From the NCBI GenBank assembly GCA_910574915.1, contig CAJTCR010000010.1:51618-115617 (forward strand): a stretch of 64,000 bases of DNA, read 5' to 3'. Under the pieces are notes generated by a model that worked only from the letters and a program-made list of their open reading frames with translations, was not told the DNA's origin and made no database searches. This stretch comes from Eubacteriaceae bacterium (GTDB lineage: Bacteria; Bacillota; Clostridia; Lachnospirales; Lachnospiraceae). The position numbers and the translations under genes are program-made. Positions 27,201 to 35,708 of this stretch are shown in pieces; the stretch's first letter is position 1, and every line of letters begins with the position of its first letter.

Positions 27201-28269
27201 TTCCAACGGGCAGGAAGACGGCGCGCAGGAGATCCATTTAATTGTAAATAAAGACCGCGCAATGAAGCGGGGGCTTACCGTAGCGCAGATCTATGGAACG
27301 CTCTCCTCCAGGCTGACGACAGAAAAGGATTCGGTTACGATGAGCGTCGGCGATACGGATATGACCGTGCAGATCGTCGATGAAACAGAGCTGTTAAATA
27401 AAGAAAACCTGCTGGATATGGAGCTGGAAGCGACGCAGACAAAAGAGGACGGCACCACGCAGACGAAAAAGTACACGCTTGGCGATTTTGCACAGATTGA
27501 GTACGGCCAGGGGCTGGCGTCGATTTCCAGAGAAAACCAGTCGCACTATATTACCGTGACGGCGGATACGATGGAAGGCTATAATACAACGCTTTTGACA
27601 CGGTCGTTAAATAAGCTGCTTAAAGACTATGCGATTGCAGACGGCTATACGATTGAGATCGGCGGCGAGAGCGACCAGGTCAACGATATGGTAGTGCAGA
27701 TGGGGCAGCTTATGGCGCTCGGCTTTTTGCTGATTTATCTCGTTATGGTTGCACAGTTTCAAAGCCTGCTGTCACCGTTTATCGTATTGTTTACGATCCC
27801 GCTGGCGTTTACGGGCGGACTTTTAGGGCTGCTTGCGTTTGGGGAGCAGTTGTCGCTGATGAGCCTGCTTGGGTTTACGATTTTAATGGGAACAGTTGTA
27901 AACAACGGAATTGTGTTTGTAGACTATGCCAACCAGCTTCGGATCGGGGGCATGGAAAGGCGGGAAGCGCTGATTGCTACTGGAAAGACGCGTATGCGCC
28001 CGATCCTTATGACCGCGCTGACGACGATTTTATCGATGTGCATGATGATTTTCAGCAATCAGGCGGGCAATTCGATGGGACGCGGCATGGCGATCGTTGT
28101 TGTCGGAGGTTTATTGTATGCAACTTTAATGACCCTCTTTATTATTCCTGTCATGTATGATATATTTTATAGGAAGCAGCCGCATCAAGTTGATATCGGA
28201 GAAGACGACTTAGACGAGATCCTGGATGAGGCGCAGGAGTATATGAGAGAAAATGAGTTTGACTTATAA
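24286..28269 (+). CDS. RND efflux transporter with coiled-coil insertion, 1327 aa
   Basis: Predicted proton-driven exporter of the AcrB/SwrC type in the cell membrane. Twelve helices and two porter regions are recognisable: PDMSLPYLMIITTDPGASPE near the start, GLAIGMLVDNSIVVIENIYR in the helix that carries the proton relay (D then N where Gram-negative pumps have DD), and GTVVNNGIVFVDYAN near the end. The protein is about 280 residues longer than AcrB. The excess is an insertion at about residues 195-470 rich in Ala, Glu, Lys and Gln with heptad spacing. No adaptor or outer-membrane gene is adjacent. Confidence 0.88.
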   Translation: MTKYCVKKPFTIFVAVIAVMVIGVVSLMRMKTDLLPDMSLPYLMIITTDPGASPEKVESEVTSPMEQALGTVTGVENITSVSAENYSMITLEFVEDTNMDSAMVKVTAKLNQLELPEMCGTPNMLEISMDMMATMYATVSYENKDIYEVSDFTEEIIRPYFERQDGVASVSAVGSVEKTVEVRLNASKIDQINDQILEETNDKLAEAKEQIEEAAAQLEDGTKKLDDAKSELEKKQDDLKKAQSDTSKQLAEASLALDQALATKAAYEANLTSLQASKAGLEAEKKAYEDNQVVDTYNKINGALGAMQTTLAQPAQLAGIAIPADIDDALANPEELAPFVEWISQMGMGDQVKDLTVDRLQQLSDIVTKRLPQIETGIANLETQIMAVEQAVKQVNRQMDQIDQKYKEADSGKFQAAVSMASGDAQMANGLSGIESSQKELDEAKKELKEAKKQYRQSRKAALEQANISSLVNMDTLSQMITAQDFSMPAGYIRDEEKSKNQWLIKVGEHYDSIQNLEEMLLCKLPGVGNVRMSDVADITVIDNAGETYAKSNGEEGVLLSIFKGSTASTSVVAKTCEAAIAKLEEDYEGLTVTPIMNQGDYITMFISSILQSMIGGALLAVLVLVMFFKDAKPTLVVAFSIPFSVLFAILIMYFSDISINIMTLAGLGLAIGMLVDNSIVVIENIYRIRNHGVSAPRAAVQGAKQVAGPIISSTLTTVCVFLPMVFTTGLVAELMVPFAMTITYALTASLIVALSIVPTAGSILLKNTKEKRYPLFEKVQKLYGKALSFSLRFKIVPLVLSVLLLVICIREVMRMGITMLPEMTGEQISISVSVPEETEKEEAFALADKVMEAALSVDGIATVGAMDGSSANSMLGAGAEGENFLNFSFAILLEEDIKDIRKIREISKELEDAVADLDCEAVVSSSAMGDMTAMMGSGLSLNIYGESMEKLLQISEDVQKIVAQVEGFENISNGQEDGAQEIHLIVNKDRAMKRGLTVAQIYGTLSSRLTTEKDSVTMSVGDTDMTVQIVDETELLNKENLLDMELEATQTKEDGTTQTKKYTLGDFAQIEYGQGLASISRENQSHYITVTADTMEGYNTTLLTRSLNKLLKDYAIADGYTIEIGGESDQVNDMVVQMGQLMALGFLLIYLVMVAQFQSLLSPFIVLFTIPLAFTGGLLGLLAFGEQLSLMSLLGFTILMGTVVNNGIVFVDYANQLRIGGMERREALIATGKTRMRPILMTALTTILSMCMMIFSNQAGNSMGRGMAIVVVGGLLYATLMTLFIIPVMYDIFYRKQPHQVDIGEDDLDEILDEAQEYMRENEFDL

Positions 28270-28299
28270 CAGAAGTCAGGACTGAATGGAGGAGAAAAC

Positions 28300-29619
28300 A
28301 TGATTAAAGTTGTAAAATTCGGGGGCAGCTCTTTGGCAAGCGCGGAGCAGTTCCGCAAAGTACGGGATATTCTCCTGGCAGATAAAAAGCGCAGGTATGT
28401 TGTACCGAGCGCGCCGGGAAAGCGTCATAAAAACGATACAAAGGTAACGGATATGCTGTACGAGTGCTATGCGCAGGCAGAGGCAGGAGAGGAATTTAAG
28501 CCGCTGCTGCGCAAGATCCGCGCCCGCTATAATGAAATTATAAGTGGATTAAAGTTGAATTTCAGCCTGGATGAAGAGTTTAAAACAATGGAAGAAAACT
28601 TTCGTCAAAAAGCAGGAGCGGATTATGCAGCATCCCGTGGGGAATACTTAAACGGCTTGATTATGTCGCATTTTATCGGCTATGAATTTATCGATGCGGC
28701 AGAGGTGATCCGCTTTGATAAGGACGGAAATTTTAATGCCGATCAGACAAATGCAATTTTAAAAGAGCGTTTAAAAAAGAGCGACCGTGCCGTGATTCCA
28801 GGGTTTTACGGAGCGGGCGAAGACGGGCGTATCCAGACCTTTTCCCGCGGCGGGTCGGATATTACCGGTTCGATCGTGGCGAAGGCGTGTAAAGCAGACC
28901 TGTATGAAAACTGGACGGATGTGTCGGGATTTCTCGTTGCAGATCCAAGAATTATTAAAAACCCAAAAGGAATCAAGGTCATTACGTACAAGGAGCTGCG
29001 GGAGCTGTCCTATATGGGCGCTGCGGTGCTGCATGAAGACGCGATTTTTCCGGTGCGCAAGGAAGGGATTCCGATCAATATTAAAAATACGAATGTGCCG
29101 GAGGATCCGGGTACGTTTATCGTAGAGAGTACCTGCCAGAAGCCGGAGTATACGATTACCGGGATAGCCGGAAAGCAGGGATTTGTAGCCGTCAATATTG
29201 AAAAGGATATGATGAATACGGAGATTGGATTTGGACGGAAAGTACTGGCGGCATTTGAGGAGAATCAGATCTCGTTTGAGCATACGCCGTCCGGCATCGA
29301 TACGTTTACGGTTTTTGTGCATCAGGAAGAGTTTGAGGGCAAGGAACAGAGCGTACTGTCTGCGATCCATCGTCTTGCCGAGCCAGACAGCATTGATCTG
29401 GAGGCGGACTTGTCGCTGATTGCCGTTGTCGGACGGGGGATGAAGAGTACACGCGGTACGGCAGGCAGGATTTTTTCTGCGCTGGCGCACGCAAATGTAA
29501 ATGTGAAAATGATCGACCAGGGATCTTCGGAGCTGAATGTCATTATCGGTGTCAGCAACGATGACTTTGAGCAGGCGATCAAAGCGATTTATGATATTTT
29601 TGTAGAGACAAGGCTTTAA
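28300..29619 (+). CDS. Aspartate kinase, 439 aa
   Basis: Phosphorylates aspartate, the first step to lysine, threonine, methionine and diaminopimelate. Kinase motifs are VVKFGGSSLASAEQ, PGFYGAGEDG, SRGGSDITGSIVA and the VSGFLVADPRII loop. Two C-terminal ACT domains follow (ITGIAGKQGFVAVNIEKD and LIAVVGRGMKSTRGTAGRIF), so allosteric control by an amino acid is likely. Which one cannot be read from sequence. It starts 30 bases after the RND gene with GGAGGAG upstream. Confidence 0.93.
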   Translation: MIKVVKFGGSSLASAEQFRKVRDILLADKKRRYVVPSAPGKRHKNDTKVTDMLYECYAQAEAGEEFKPLLRKIRARYNEIISGLKLNFSLDEEFKTMEENFRQKAGADYAASRGEYLNGLIMSHFIGYEFIDAAEVIRFDKDGNFNADQTNAILKERLKKSDRAVIPGFYGAGEDGRIQTFSRGGSDITGSIVAKACKADLYENWTDVSGFLVADPRIIKNPKGIKVITYKELRELSYMGAAVLHEDAIFPVRKEGIPINIKNTNVPEDPGTFIVESTCQKPEYTITGIAGKQGFVAVNIEKDMMNTEIGFGRKVLAAFEENQISFEHTPSGIDTFTVFVHQEEFEGKEQSVLSAIHRLAEPDSIDLEADLSLIAVVGRGMKSTRGTAGRIFSALAHANVNVKMIDQGSSELNVIIGVSNDDFEQAIKAIYDIFVETRL

Positions 29620-29657
29620 ACGTACCTGGCTGGTATCAAAAGAAAGAAGGAATCAAT

Positions 29658-30440
29658 ATGTGGAACCGAATTGCGTTAAAAGAAGATTCAAAATCGCTGC
29701 TAAGGCTGAATTACTGGCCGTTTGTGCTTGTTGCGTTTATCCATATGATCGTCTCTGGGTCAGGGGCAAACGGGATTGCGGGCAGAAGCAGCAGATCAGG
29801 TGTGTCAAGCGGGCACGAATTGTTTCGGGACAGCTATTATGGTTATGATGAATACCGGGTAGTCAACGAGCTGGTGCGCTTTGTGCTGCCGTTTCTGGGG
29901 CTTGCGTTGGTGACCGCGTTAGGAATGTGGGTCGTTATGATCGTAGTTAGTATTTTCGTGCTGAACCCGTTGGAAGTCGGATGCAAACGGTATATGACGA
30001 TGGCGAGGGAAGTCAAGCCGCAGTTTCAAGAAATGGGTTTTGCGTTTAAAAACTGCTATGGCAATATCGTAAAGACGATGTTTTTTAAAAACCTGTATAT
30101 TTTTTTATGGTCGCTGCTGTTTGTGATCCCGGGATTTGTCAAGTCCTATGAGTACCGGATGATCCCGTATCTGTTAGCAGAGTACCCGGATATGGCGCCT
30201 GACGAGGCGTTTCGTATCAGCCGGGAAATGATGACGGGCAATAAGTGGGAAACGTTTGTGCTGGATCTGTCCTTTTTTGGATGGAACATATTGTCTGCCA
30301 TTACGTTAGGACTGACCGGGATTTTTTATTCTGAACCGTACCAGATGCTGACAAACAGTGCGCTGTATCTGACGCTGAAAAAGACGCATCCAAGCTTTGG
30401 ATATGTGCAGCCGGATGATAATTACTATTTTCAAAAATAA
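29658..30440 (+). CDS. DUF975 family membrane protein
   Basis: Membrane protein with about five hydrophobic segments. The family signature NPLEVGCKRYMTMAREVKP is clear, followed by FVIPGFVKSYEYRMIPYLLA and the PDEAFRISREMMTGNKWETF helix. Function of DUF975 is not known. Length is 260 aa. It is 38 bases after aspartate kinase and ends at a bidirectional terminator. Confidence 0.85.
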   Translation: MWNRIALKEDSKSLLRLNYWPFVLVAFIHMIVSGSGANGIAGRSSRSGVSSGHELFRDSYYGYDEYRVVNELVRFVLPFLGLALVTALGMWVVMIVVSIFVLNPLEVGCKRYMTMAREVKPQFQEMGFAFKNCYGNIVKTMFFKNLYIFLWSLLFVIPGFVKSYEYRMIPYLLAEYPDMAPDEAFRISREMMTGNKWETFVLDLSFFGWNILSAITLGLTGIFYSEPYQMLTNSALYLTLKKTHPSFGYVQPDDNYYFQK

Positions 30441-30450
30441 TACATGAAAA

Positions 30451-30485
30451 AGCTGCCGGAAAATCTGATTTCCGGCAGCTTTTTT
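30451..30485. terminator. Bidirectional intrinsic terminator
   Basis: AGCTGCCGGAAA and TTTCCGGCAGCT form a perfect twelve-base-pair stem, with six T on the plus side and five T on the minus side. It serves the DUF975 gene and the convergent kinase-like gene. Confidence 0.92.
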
Positions 30486-30487
30486 AT

Positions 30488-31087
30488 CTACTGCATCTGA
30501 CTGATCCGTTCTGTGATATAATACTCCAAAGCAGCGCCAGTATGTTCCAGCCCCAGCCTGCTGCTGTTGATGCACATATCGTAGTATCTCGAATCGCCCC
30601 AGCGGAAGCTGGAGTGGCGGTTATGATACTGCTTGCGCTTTTTGTCGTGGCGCCGGATTTTGGCGATGGCGTCGGATTCGCTGATCTTGTATACTTCCAT
30701 AATCCGTTTGATCTTTGCCAGCTCGTCGCCGACGATAAAGATCGAAATCAGCCCGCTGTGCCCGGTTAATACAGTTTCCGCACATCGGCCGACGATCACA
30801 AAGGATTCGCCGCTTTCCGCCTTCTTGCGGATATAGTCAAACTGCATTTCGGCAAGGATCTCTTCCATAGAGTTGGAAAATGCGCCGACTCTTCTGGAAA
30901 GAAACGCATTGCGCGGCTTTTCGTCATATTTTTCCAGCACTTCTACCTTTATATTATTTTCGGTTGCGATTTCATCTAAAATATGTCTGTCGTAAAAATT
31001 TAAACCGTGGTCTTTGGCGATTCTTTCGGCAATGACGTGTCCGGCACTGCCAAATTCACGGCTTACAGAAATAATCGTTTGTGGCAT
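30488..31087 (-). CDS. Cytidylate kinase-like family protein
   Basis: P-loop protein of the Cmk-like family (AAA/cytidylate_kin_2). It begins MPQTIISVSREFGSAGHVIA, where the Gly-rich loop is SREFGSAGH; later come YDRHILDEIA, FVIVGRCAETVL, and an Arg-rich lid (KIRRHDKKRKQYHNRH). These are not the housekeeping Cmk; substrate is unknown. ATG at 31087 has GGAGC upstream and is preferred to an upstream in-frame ATG overlapping the transporter. The gene lies just downstream of the transporter on the same strand. Confidence 0.82.
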   Translation of the reverse strand: MPQTIISVSREFGSAGHVIAERIAKDHGLNFYDRHILDEIATENNIKVEVLEKYDEKPRNAFLSRRVGAFSNSMEEILAEMQFDYIRKKAESGESFVIVGRCAETVLTGHSGLISIFIVGDELAKIKRIMEVYKISESDAIAKIRRHDKKRKQYHNRHSSFRWGDSRYYDMCINSSRLGLEHTGAALEYYITERISQMQ

Positions 31088-31104
31088 ATCGGTGCTCCTT
31101 TCTG

Positions 31105-32463
31105 TTAACAATAACGGATAAATATAATCAGCATGGATATCATAACAACGATCACCGTTGCGGGAGCCGCGGATTTACAATATTCGCCCCATCCGATCAC
31201 ATAGCCGTTTTTGGCTGCGACGGACGTGCCGACGACGTTTGCCGAGGCTCCGATCGGGGTGCCGCTGCCGCCGATATCCGTACCCATCGATAATGCCCAG
31301 GCGAGCGTTTCTAAGCTAACGCCCTGGCTTGCCGCGAGGCTTTTAATAACAGGGATCATCGTAGCGGCAAATGGAATATTGTCTACAAATGCGCTTGCGA
31401 CAGCGGATACCCAGATAATAATAGCGATCATAAGCTTTAAGTTGCCCTGGCTTGCTTTGCCTATGTATCCGGCAATAATCTCCAGGATGCCAGTCTGCTC
31501 CAGGCCGCCGACTACCATAAACAAGCCGATAAAGAAAAGCAGTGTTTTATAGTCTACCTTGGATAACAGCTCCGCCGCGTATTTGGCAAAGGCGAGCAGT
31601 GTCAGCACCGTGATCGCCGTACCGATAAAAGCGACGGTAAGCCCGGTTTCTGCGTGCGTGACAAGCAGCACGACCGCGCAGGCAAAAATAATGCAGCTTA
31701 ACGTAAAGTCTTTTTTGTTTTTAATTGCCTCTTTTGGGTCAGGCATAGAGCCTTTGTTAATGACGTTTTTTTCCGCTTCTTCCAGCTCCTTATGGAATAC
31801 GAGGAAGAAATAGCCGATCACAAGCACCAGGCTGACGCCGGCCATCAATCCGGTGTTTGTTAAAAAGTCACTAAAGGAATAGCCTAACGATGTACCGATA
31901 ATAATGTTCGGCGGATCTCCGCACATCGTTGCCGAGCCGCCCAGGTTTGCGCAGAAGATCTCGGATAAGATCATCGGAACCGGGTTAAATTGCAACAGCT
32001 TTGCAAGCTCGACGGTTACCGCAGCCAAAAACAGGATTACAGTGATGCTGTCAATAAACATGGCAAGGATGGCGGACATAATCATAAACGCGATAAATAA
32101 CGGGATCGGCTTATAATTGACCATCTTGGCAAGCCGCATACACAGCCAGCGGAAAAATCCTGCCTTTGCCATGCCTTCGACCATGACCATCATGCCTGCA
32201 ATAAAAATAATGGTAGCCCAGTTGATGCCGCTGGATGATTCTGCGGATTCACTGGCTGCATACCAGAAATCTGGTGTAAAAATACTTTGGATGTTCAGCG
32301 TGTTTAAGATTGCATCCGGGCTGTGCATTACAATGCCGAATACAAGCACCAGCGTCAGCAAGCCGCAGCCAATCGTTACATACTGGCGTTCGATTTTGTC
32401 AATGACGATCATCAGAAACATAACGATGAAGATGGCGGTAGCTAAAATTTGTGCGAGTAACAT
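31105..32463 (-). CDS. ArsB/NhaD-type ion transporter (SLC13-like permease)
   Basis: Membrane permease with about eleven to twelve helices. Marks are GINWATIIFIAGMMVMVEGM, SAILAMFIDSITVILFLAAV, ANLGGSATMCGDPPNIIIGT and the repeated element SAFVDNIPFAATMIPV with GTDIGGSGTPIGASANVVG. This pattern occurs in the NhaD Na+/H+ antiporter and ArsB groups, so export of Na+ or an oxyanion is possible; no arsenic genes are adjacent. Start CAT 32461-32463 follows AGGAGG. It has its own promoter. Confidence 0.83.
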   Translation of the reverse strand: MLLAQILATAIFIVMFLMIVIDKIERQYVTIGCGLLTLVLVFGIVMHSPDAILNTLNIQSIFTPDFWYAASESAESSSGINWATIIFIAGMMVMVEGMAKAGFFRWLCMRLAKMVNYKPIPLFIAFMIMSAILAMFIDSITVILFLAAVTVELAKLLQFNPVPMILSEIFCANLGGSATMCGDPPNIIIGTSLGYSFSDFLTNTGLMAGVSLVLVIGYFFLVFHKELEEAEKNVINKGSMPDPKEAIKNKKDFTLSCIIFACAVVLLVTHAETGLTVAFIGTAITVLTLLAFAKYAAELLSKVDYKTLLFFIGLFMVVGGLEQTGILEIIAGYIGKASQGNLKLMIAIIIWVSAVASAFVDNIPFAATMIPVIKSLAASQGVSLETLAWALSMGTDIGGSGTPIGASANVVGTSVAAKNGYVIGWGEYCKSAAPATVIVVMISMLIIFIRYC

Positions 32464-32544
32464 TTTGGTTATTTCCTCCTTACTTTCGTAAATATAAAAT
32501 GCCAATAAAAAAGATGAAATAAAGATAAAATAAATATCAACAGA

Positions 32545-32572
32545 AGTTTATCACGATCCAAAAAAAAGTCAA
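32545..32572 (-). promoter_or_regulatory. Promoter of the ArsB/NhaD-type gene
   Basis: On the minus strand TTGACT (32572-32567), 16 bases, TAAACT (32550-32545). It lies in the 300-base divergent gap, which is AT-rich and also has two AATGTAATTTA-like boxes before the DUF6465 gene. Confidence 0.5.
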
Positions 32573-32761
32573 TAGTTTCCTATAGAAAAAGATAGGCAGG
32601 ATCTTGTATGAAATTTGCTGAAAATGTAGGAAGGGAAAATGAAAATGTGTATCTTTTGTTAAAAAAAAGAAGAAATTGGGTGTACAAATTGTAATTTATG
32701 TACTAAAATGTAATTTAGGAGAGAATGGCGTATCGAAAAAAAGGTAGAGGAGGGGTTTCGT

Positions 32762-33229
32762 ATGGTAAATTCAGATGCAACGCTTCGGGTGTATTTACAG
32801 TACTATGAAAAAGAAATCAATCTGACAAGGCTTGTAGAAAAAGCGTTTCAGGAGGCAGTTGCCAGAAGCACGATTCCGATTCAAAAGCTGGAAGTATATG
32901 TAAAGCCGGAGGACGGCAGGGCATATTATGTAGCAAACAGCGGATTCCAGTCTTTTGTAAATCTATGGGATTCTGACAGGGATGTAAGCGACGGCAAGCT
33001 GAGCGGAGAAATTAGCTGGCGCAGCGAGATTCAACGCAGGCTGATCTTTGAATACCGCGGACAGCAATGTGACTGTGACAGGATTATTGACCGAGTTGTG
33101 GAAAAATTTGCCAATATTTATTCGGTAAAGACGTTGCAGGAGATTGAGATCTATGTGCGCCAGGAGCATGAGGCGGCATACTATGTGATTAACGGACGGT
33201 ATACAGGGTCGGTATCGATGTTTGTATAG
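32762..33229 (+). CDS. DUF6465-like protein with an internal duplication, 155 aa
   Basis: The protein holds two similar halves. The first ends LEVYVKPEDGRAYYVANSG, the second IEIYVRQEHEAAYYVINGRY; each is a strand, a charged turn and the AYYV strand. The middle contains DCDRIIDRVVEKFANIY, a helix. This matches the small DUF6465 family of Lachnospiraceae as I recall it; function unknown. It starts 36 bases before the GH13 gene, probably one operon. Confidence 0.65.
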   Translation: MVNSDATLRVYLQYYEKEINLTRLVEKAFQEAVARSTIPIQKLEVYVKPEDGRAYYVANSGFQSFVNLWDSDRDVSDGKLSGEISWRSEIQRRLIFEYRGQQCDCDRIIDRVVEKFANIYSVKTLQEIEIYVRQEHEAAYYVINGRYTGSVSMFV

Positions 33230-33264
33230 TCTGACTAAGAAAGAGGAAATGGAGAATTTTTAAA

Positions 33265-34653
33265 ATGGCTTGGTATGACAGTGCGGTGTTTTACCAGATC
33301 CAGCCACTTAGCCTGTGCGGATGCGAGCAGGAAAGCACGGCTGCGGAGGGATCGCATTTTGCTGAACTGCTTCTGTGGGCTGGACATGCGAAAAAAATGG
33401 GGTGCAATGCGATTTATATCGGCCCTGTATTAAAAACAGATACAAATGGAAATGGGATTACGGATTATTATAAGATTGACAGCAGGCTTGGGACAAATGA
33501 AGACTTTAAAGGCTGGGTGGCAAAGTGCCACGCGATGGGGCTGCGCGTAGTGATTGAAGTGGTCTTTAACCATGTAGGGCGCGGGTTTTTTGCATTTGAA
33601 AATCTAAAGAAAAACAGAAAAAAATCTCCGTACAGAGATTGGTTTTGCAACATCAACTTTTCCGGTGACAATACATATGGCGACGGATTCAGCTATGAAA
33701 GCTGGGGCGGCTATCAGAGGCTTGTAAAGCTGAATATGCTAAGCCCGTGGCTGCATGATTACCACTTTGACGCGGTGCGTTTTTGGATTAACGAATTTGA
33801 TATTGACGGCATTCGGATCGGTGCGATTGATGAGATGGATTACGATTTCATCAAGGAACTGCGAAAGATCGGACAGAATGCAAAACGGGATTTCTGGATG
33901 TTAGGAGAGCTGACGGACGGAGAGTATGCGCGCTGGGTCAATGACAAGATGCTGCACTGCGCGGTCAACAGTCCGCTGCAAAAGCAGATGGTACTGGCGC
34001 ATAATTCGGCATACTATCCGATGGTGTCAAGGTGCGTGCGGGAGACCAATGAGCAGTGCCCTTACACAAAGCTGTATACATTTGTAGACAGCCCGGATGT
34101 ATCCCGTATTTATGAAAAGCTGAACCACAAAGAGCACAGGCGGCTAATTACGCTGCTGCAATATACGGTTTATGGGACGCCTGCCCTGTACTGCGGATCT
34201 GAGTTTTCAAATATCAGGACAAGGGAGGGTGAGGCAGAGGACGCCGCGCCTGCGCTGCTGCGGCTGTCTGACCATAAAGATGCTTATATGCAGGATGCGG
34301 TCACACACCTGCACTGCCTGCTCTGCCGTGCCAACCAGCAGTTCCCGGAATTGTTTTTCGGACATTACCAGGAGCTTATGGTGTCAGAAAAGCAGTATTT
34401 ATTTGCCAGGGTGTTGAGGAAAAAAGCGCTTTTGGTTGCACTTAACTGCGGCGAAAGCGCGGTTTCGATAGAAGTTCCGTATTTAAAGCATGTCAAAAAG
34501 GCAGTCAATGTGCTGGAAGCAGACATTCGCTGGGAGGAATCGCCGGAAAAAAGCCTGGATCTGTCTGCTTGCAAGGAACTGCCGGTGAACGGCCAGCGCC
34601 TGCTGCTGGAGCTGGAAGCAAACAGCGCAAGCCTGATTTGGGTAACCGCGTAA
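33265..34653 (+). CDS. GH13 alpha-amylase-like protein with missing nucleophile
   Basis: A TIM-barrel protein of glycoside hydrolase family 13, cytoplasmic (no signal peptide). Conserved region I is VVIEVVFNHVG. Region II reads DGIRIGAIDEMD, where the catalytic Asp is replaced by Gly186. Region III has the acid Glu215 (MLGELTDG). Region IV reads FVDSPD with Asp278 kept but the usual His replaced by Pro277. The codon is GGT, one base from GAT. The protein may therefore bind rather than hydrolyse glycans, or the substitution is recent. It is followed by a terminator. Confidence 0.85.
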   Translation: MAWYDSAVFYQIQPLSLCGCEQESTAAEGSHFAELLLWAGHAKKMGCNAIYIGPVLKTDTNGNGITDYYKIDSRLGTNEDFKGWVAKCHAMGLRVVIEVVFNHVGRGFFAFENLKKNRKKSPYRDWFCNINFSGDNTYGDGFSYESWGGYQRLVKLNMLSPWLHDYHFDAVRFWINEFDIDGIRIGAIDEMDYDFIKELRKIGQNAKRDFWMLGELTDGEYARWVNDKMLHCAVNSPLQKQMVLAHNSAYYPMVSRCVRETNEQCPYTKLYTFVDSPDVSRIYEKLNHKEHRRLITLLQYTVYGTPALYCGSEFSNIRTREGEAEDAAPALLRLSDHKDAYMQDAVTHLHCLLCRANQQFPELFFGHYQELMVSEKQYLFARVLRKKALLVALNCGESAVSIEVPYLKHVKKAVNVLEADIRWEESPEKSLDLSACKELPVNGQRLLLELEANSASLIWVTA

Positions 34654-34679
34654 AACATGTATATTTCTTAAAGTCAATG

Positions 34680-34715
34680 CCGCCCGTGATGCAGCGTTTC
34701 ATCCGGGCGGTTTTT
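34680..34715 (+). terminator. Terminator after the GH13 gene
   Basis: CCGCCCG (34680-34686) pairs with CGGGCGG (34704-34710), extended by GATG/CATC, then five T. Confidence 0.88.
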
Positions 34716-34809
34716 GTATGCAAAAGCAGACTATTCTTTTTGGCGAAAATGCGGTATGATAAAAAACGGATGGGATGGATCTTGTGATCAGGAAAGGACA
34801 GGGAAGAGA

Positions 34810-35622
34810 ATGAAGATCGGATTTATTGGATGCGGAAATATGGGCATGGCGATGGCAAAGGGAATCCTTGGGTCAGGAATCGCCGGGACACAGGAGATGA
34901 TCGCTTCTGCAAAGAGTGAGGCGACGATGGAAAAAATAAAAAACGAGCTACAGATACGGGCGGCGGCTTCTAACCGGGAAGTCGTGGAATTTGCAGACCT
35001 GGTGTTTTTAGCGGTCAAGCCGCAGTATTATGCGCAGGTCATTGCCGAAATAAAGGATGCGGCAAATATGGATCACGACGGGAAAAGCGCGCAGATTTTT
35101 GTGTCGATCGCGCCGGGAAAGAAGCTTGCGTGGTTTGAGCAGCAGTTTGGCGCGCCTATCAAGCTGGTGCGTACGATGCCAAATACGCCTGCGATGGTAG
35201 GGGAAGGCATGACGGCATATTGCGCAAACAGCAGGGTCTCTGAGGAGGAAAAGGAGCAGACCGCGCGGATCTTAGGCAGCTTTGGCAGGGCAGAGGAGGT
35301 GTCGGAGCCGCTGATGGACGTCGTGACCTCCGTAAGCGGCAGCTCTCCGGCGTATGTGTTTGTGCTGATCGAGGCGATGGCGGATGCGGCGGTTGCGGAC
35401 GGGATGCCAAGAGCGCAGGCGTATACGTTTGCCTCTCAGGCAGTGCTTGGCAGCGCGAAGATGGTGCTGCAAACAGGGCTGCATCCGGGCGTATTAAAAG
35501 ATATGGTCTGTTCTCCGGGCGGCACGACGATTGAGGCAGTCCGTGTATTAGAGGAGAAGGGAATGCGCAGCAGCGTGATCGAAGCGATGAAGGCATGTGT
35601 CAAAAAAGCGGAACAGATGTAA
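34810..35622 (+). CDS. proC: Pyrroline-5-carboxylate reductase
   Basis: Last step of proline synthesis, NAD(P)H-dependent. The N-terminal dinucleotide fold has MKIGFIGCGNMGMAMAKGIL and LVFLAVKPQ. The C-terminal dimer domain has VRTMPNTPAMVGEGM, SVSGSSPAYVFVLIEAMADA and the final SPGGTTIEAVRVLEEKG. Length is 270 aa, normal. ATG 34810 follows GGGAAGAG; the open frame before it is not needed. Confidence 0.95.
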   Translation: MKIGFIGCGNMGMAMAKGILGSGIAGTQEMIASAKSEATMEKIKNELQIRAAASNREVVEFADLVFLAVKPQYYAQVIAEIKDAANMDHDGKSAQIFVSIAPGKKLAWFEQQFGAPIKLVRTMPNTPAMVGEGMTAYCANSRVSEEEKEQTARILGSFGRAEEVSEPLMDVVTSVSGSSPAYVFVLIEAMADAAVADGMPRAQAYTFASQAVLGSAKMVLQTGLHPGVLKDMVCSPGGTTIEAVRVLEEKGMRSSVIEAMKACVKKAEQM

Positions 35623-35708
35623 CCGACTTTTTATAACGTGCCCCTTTTCAAATGAAAAAAAATCGAGTATAATCATAGAAGTTGATTGTAAAATTGGAGG
35701 AGTGGGAA

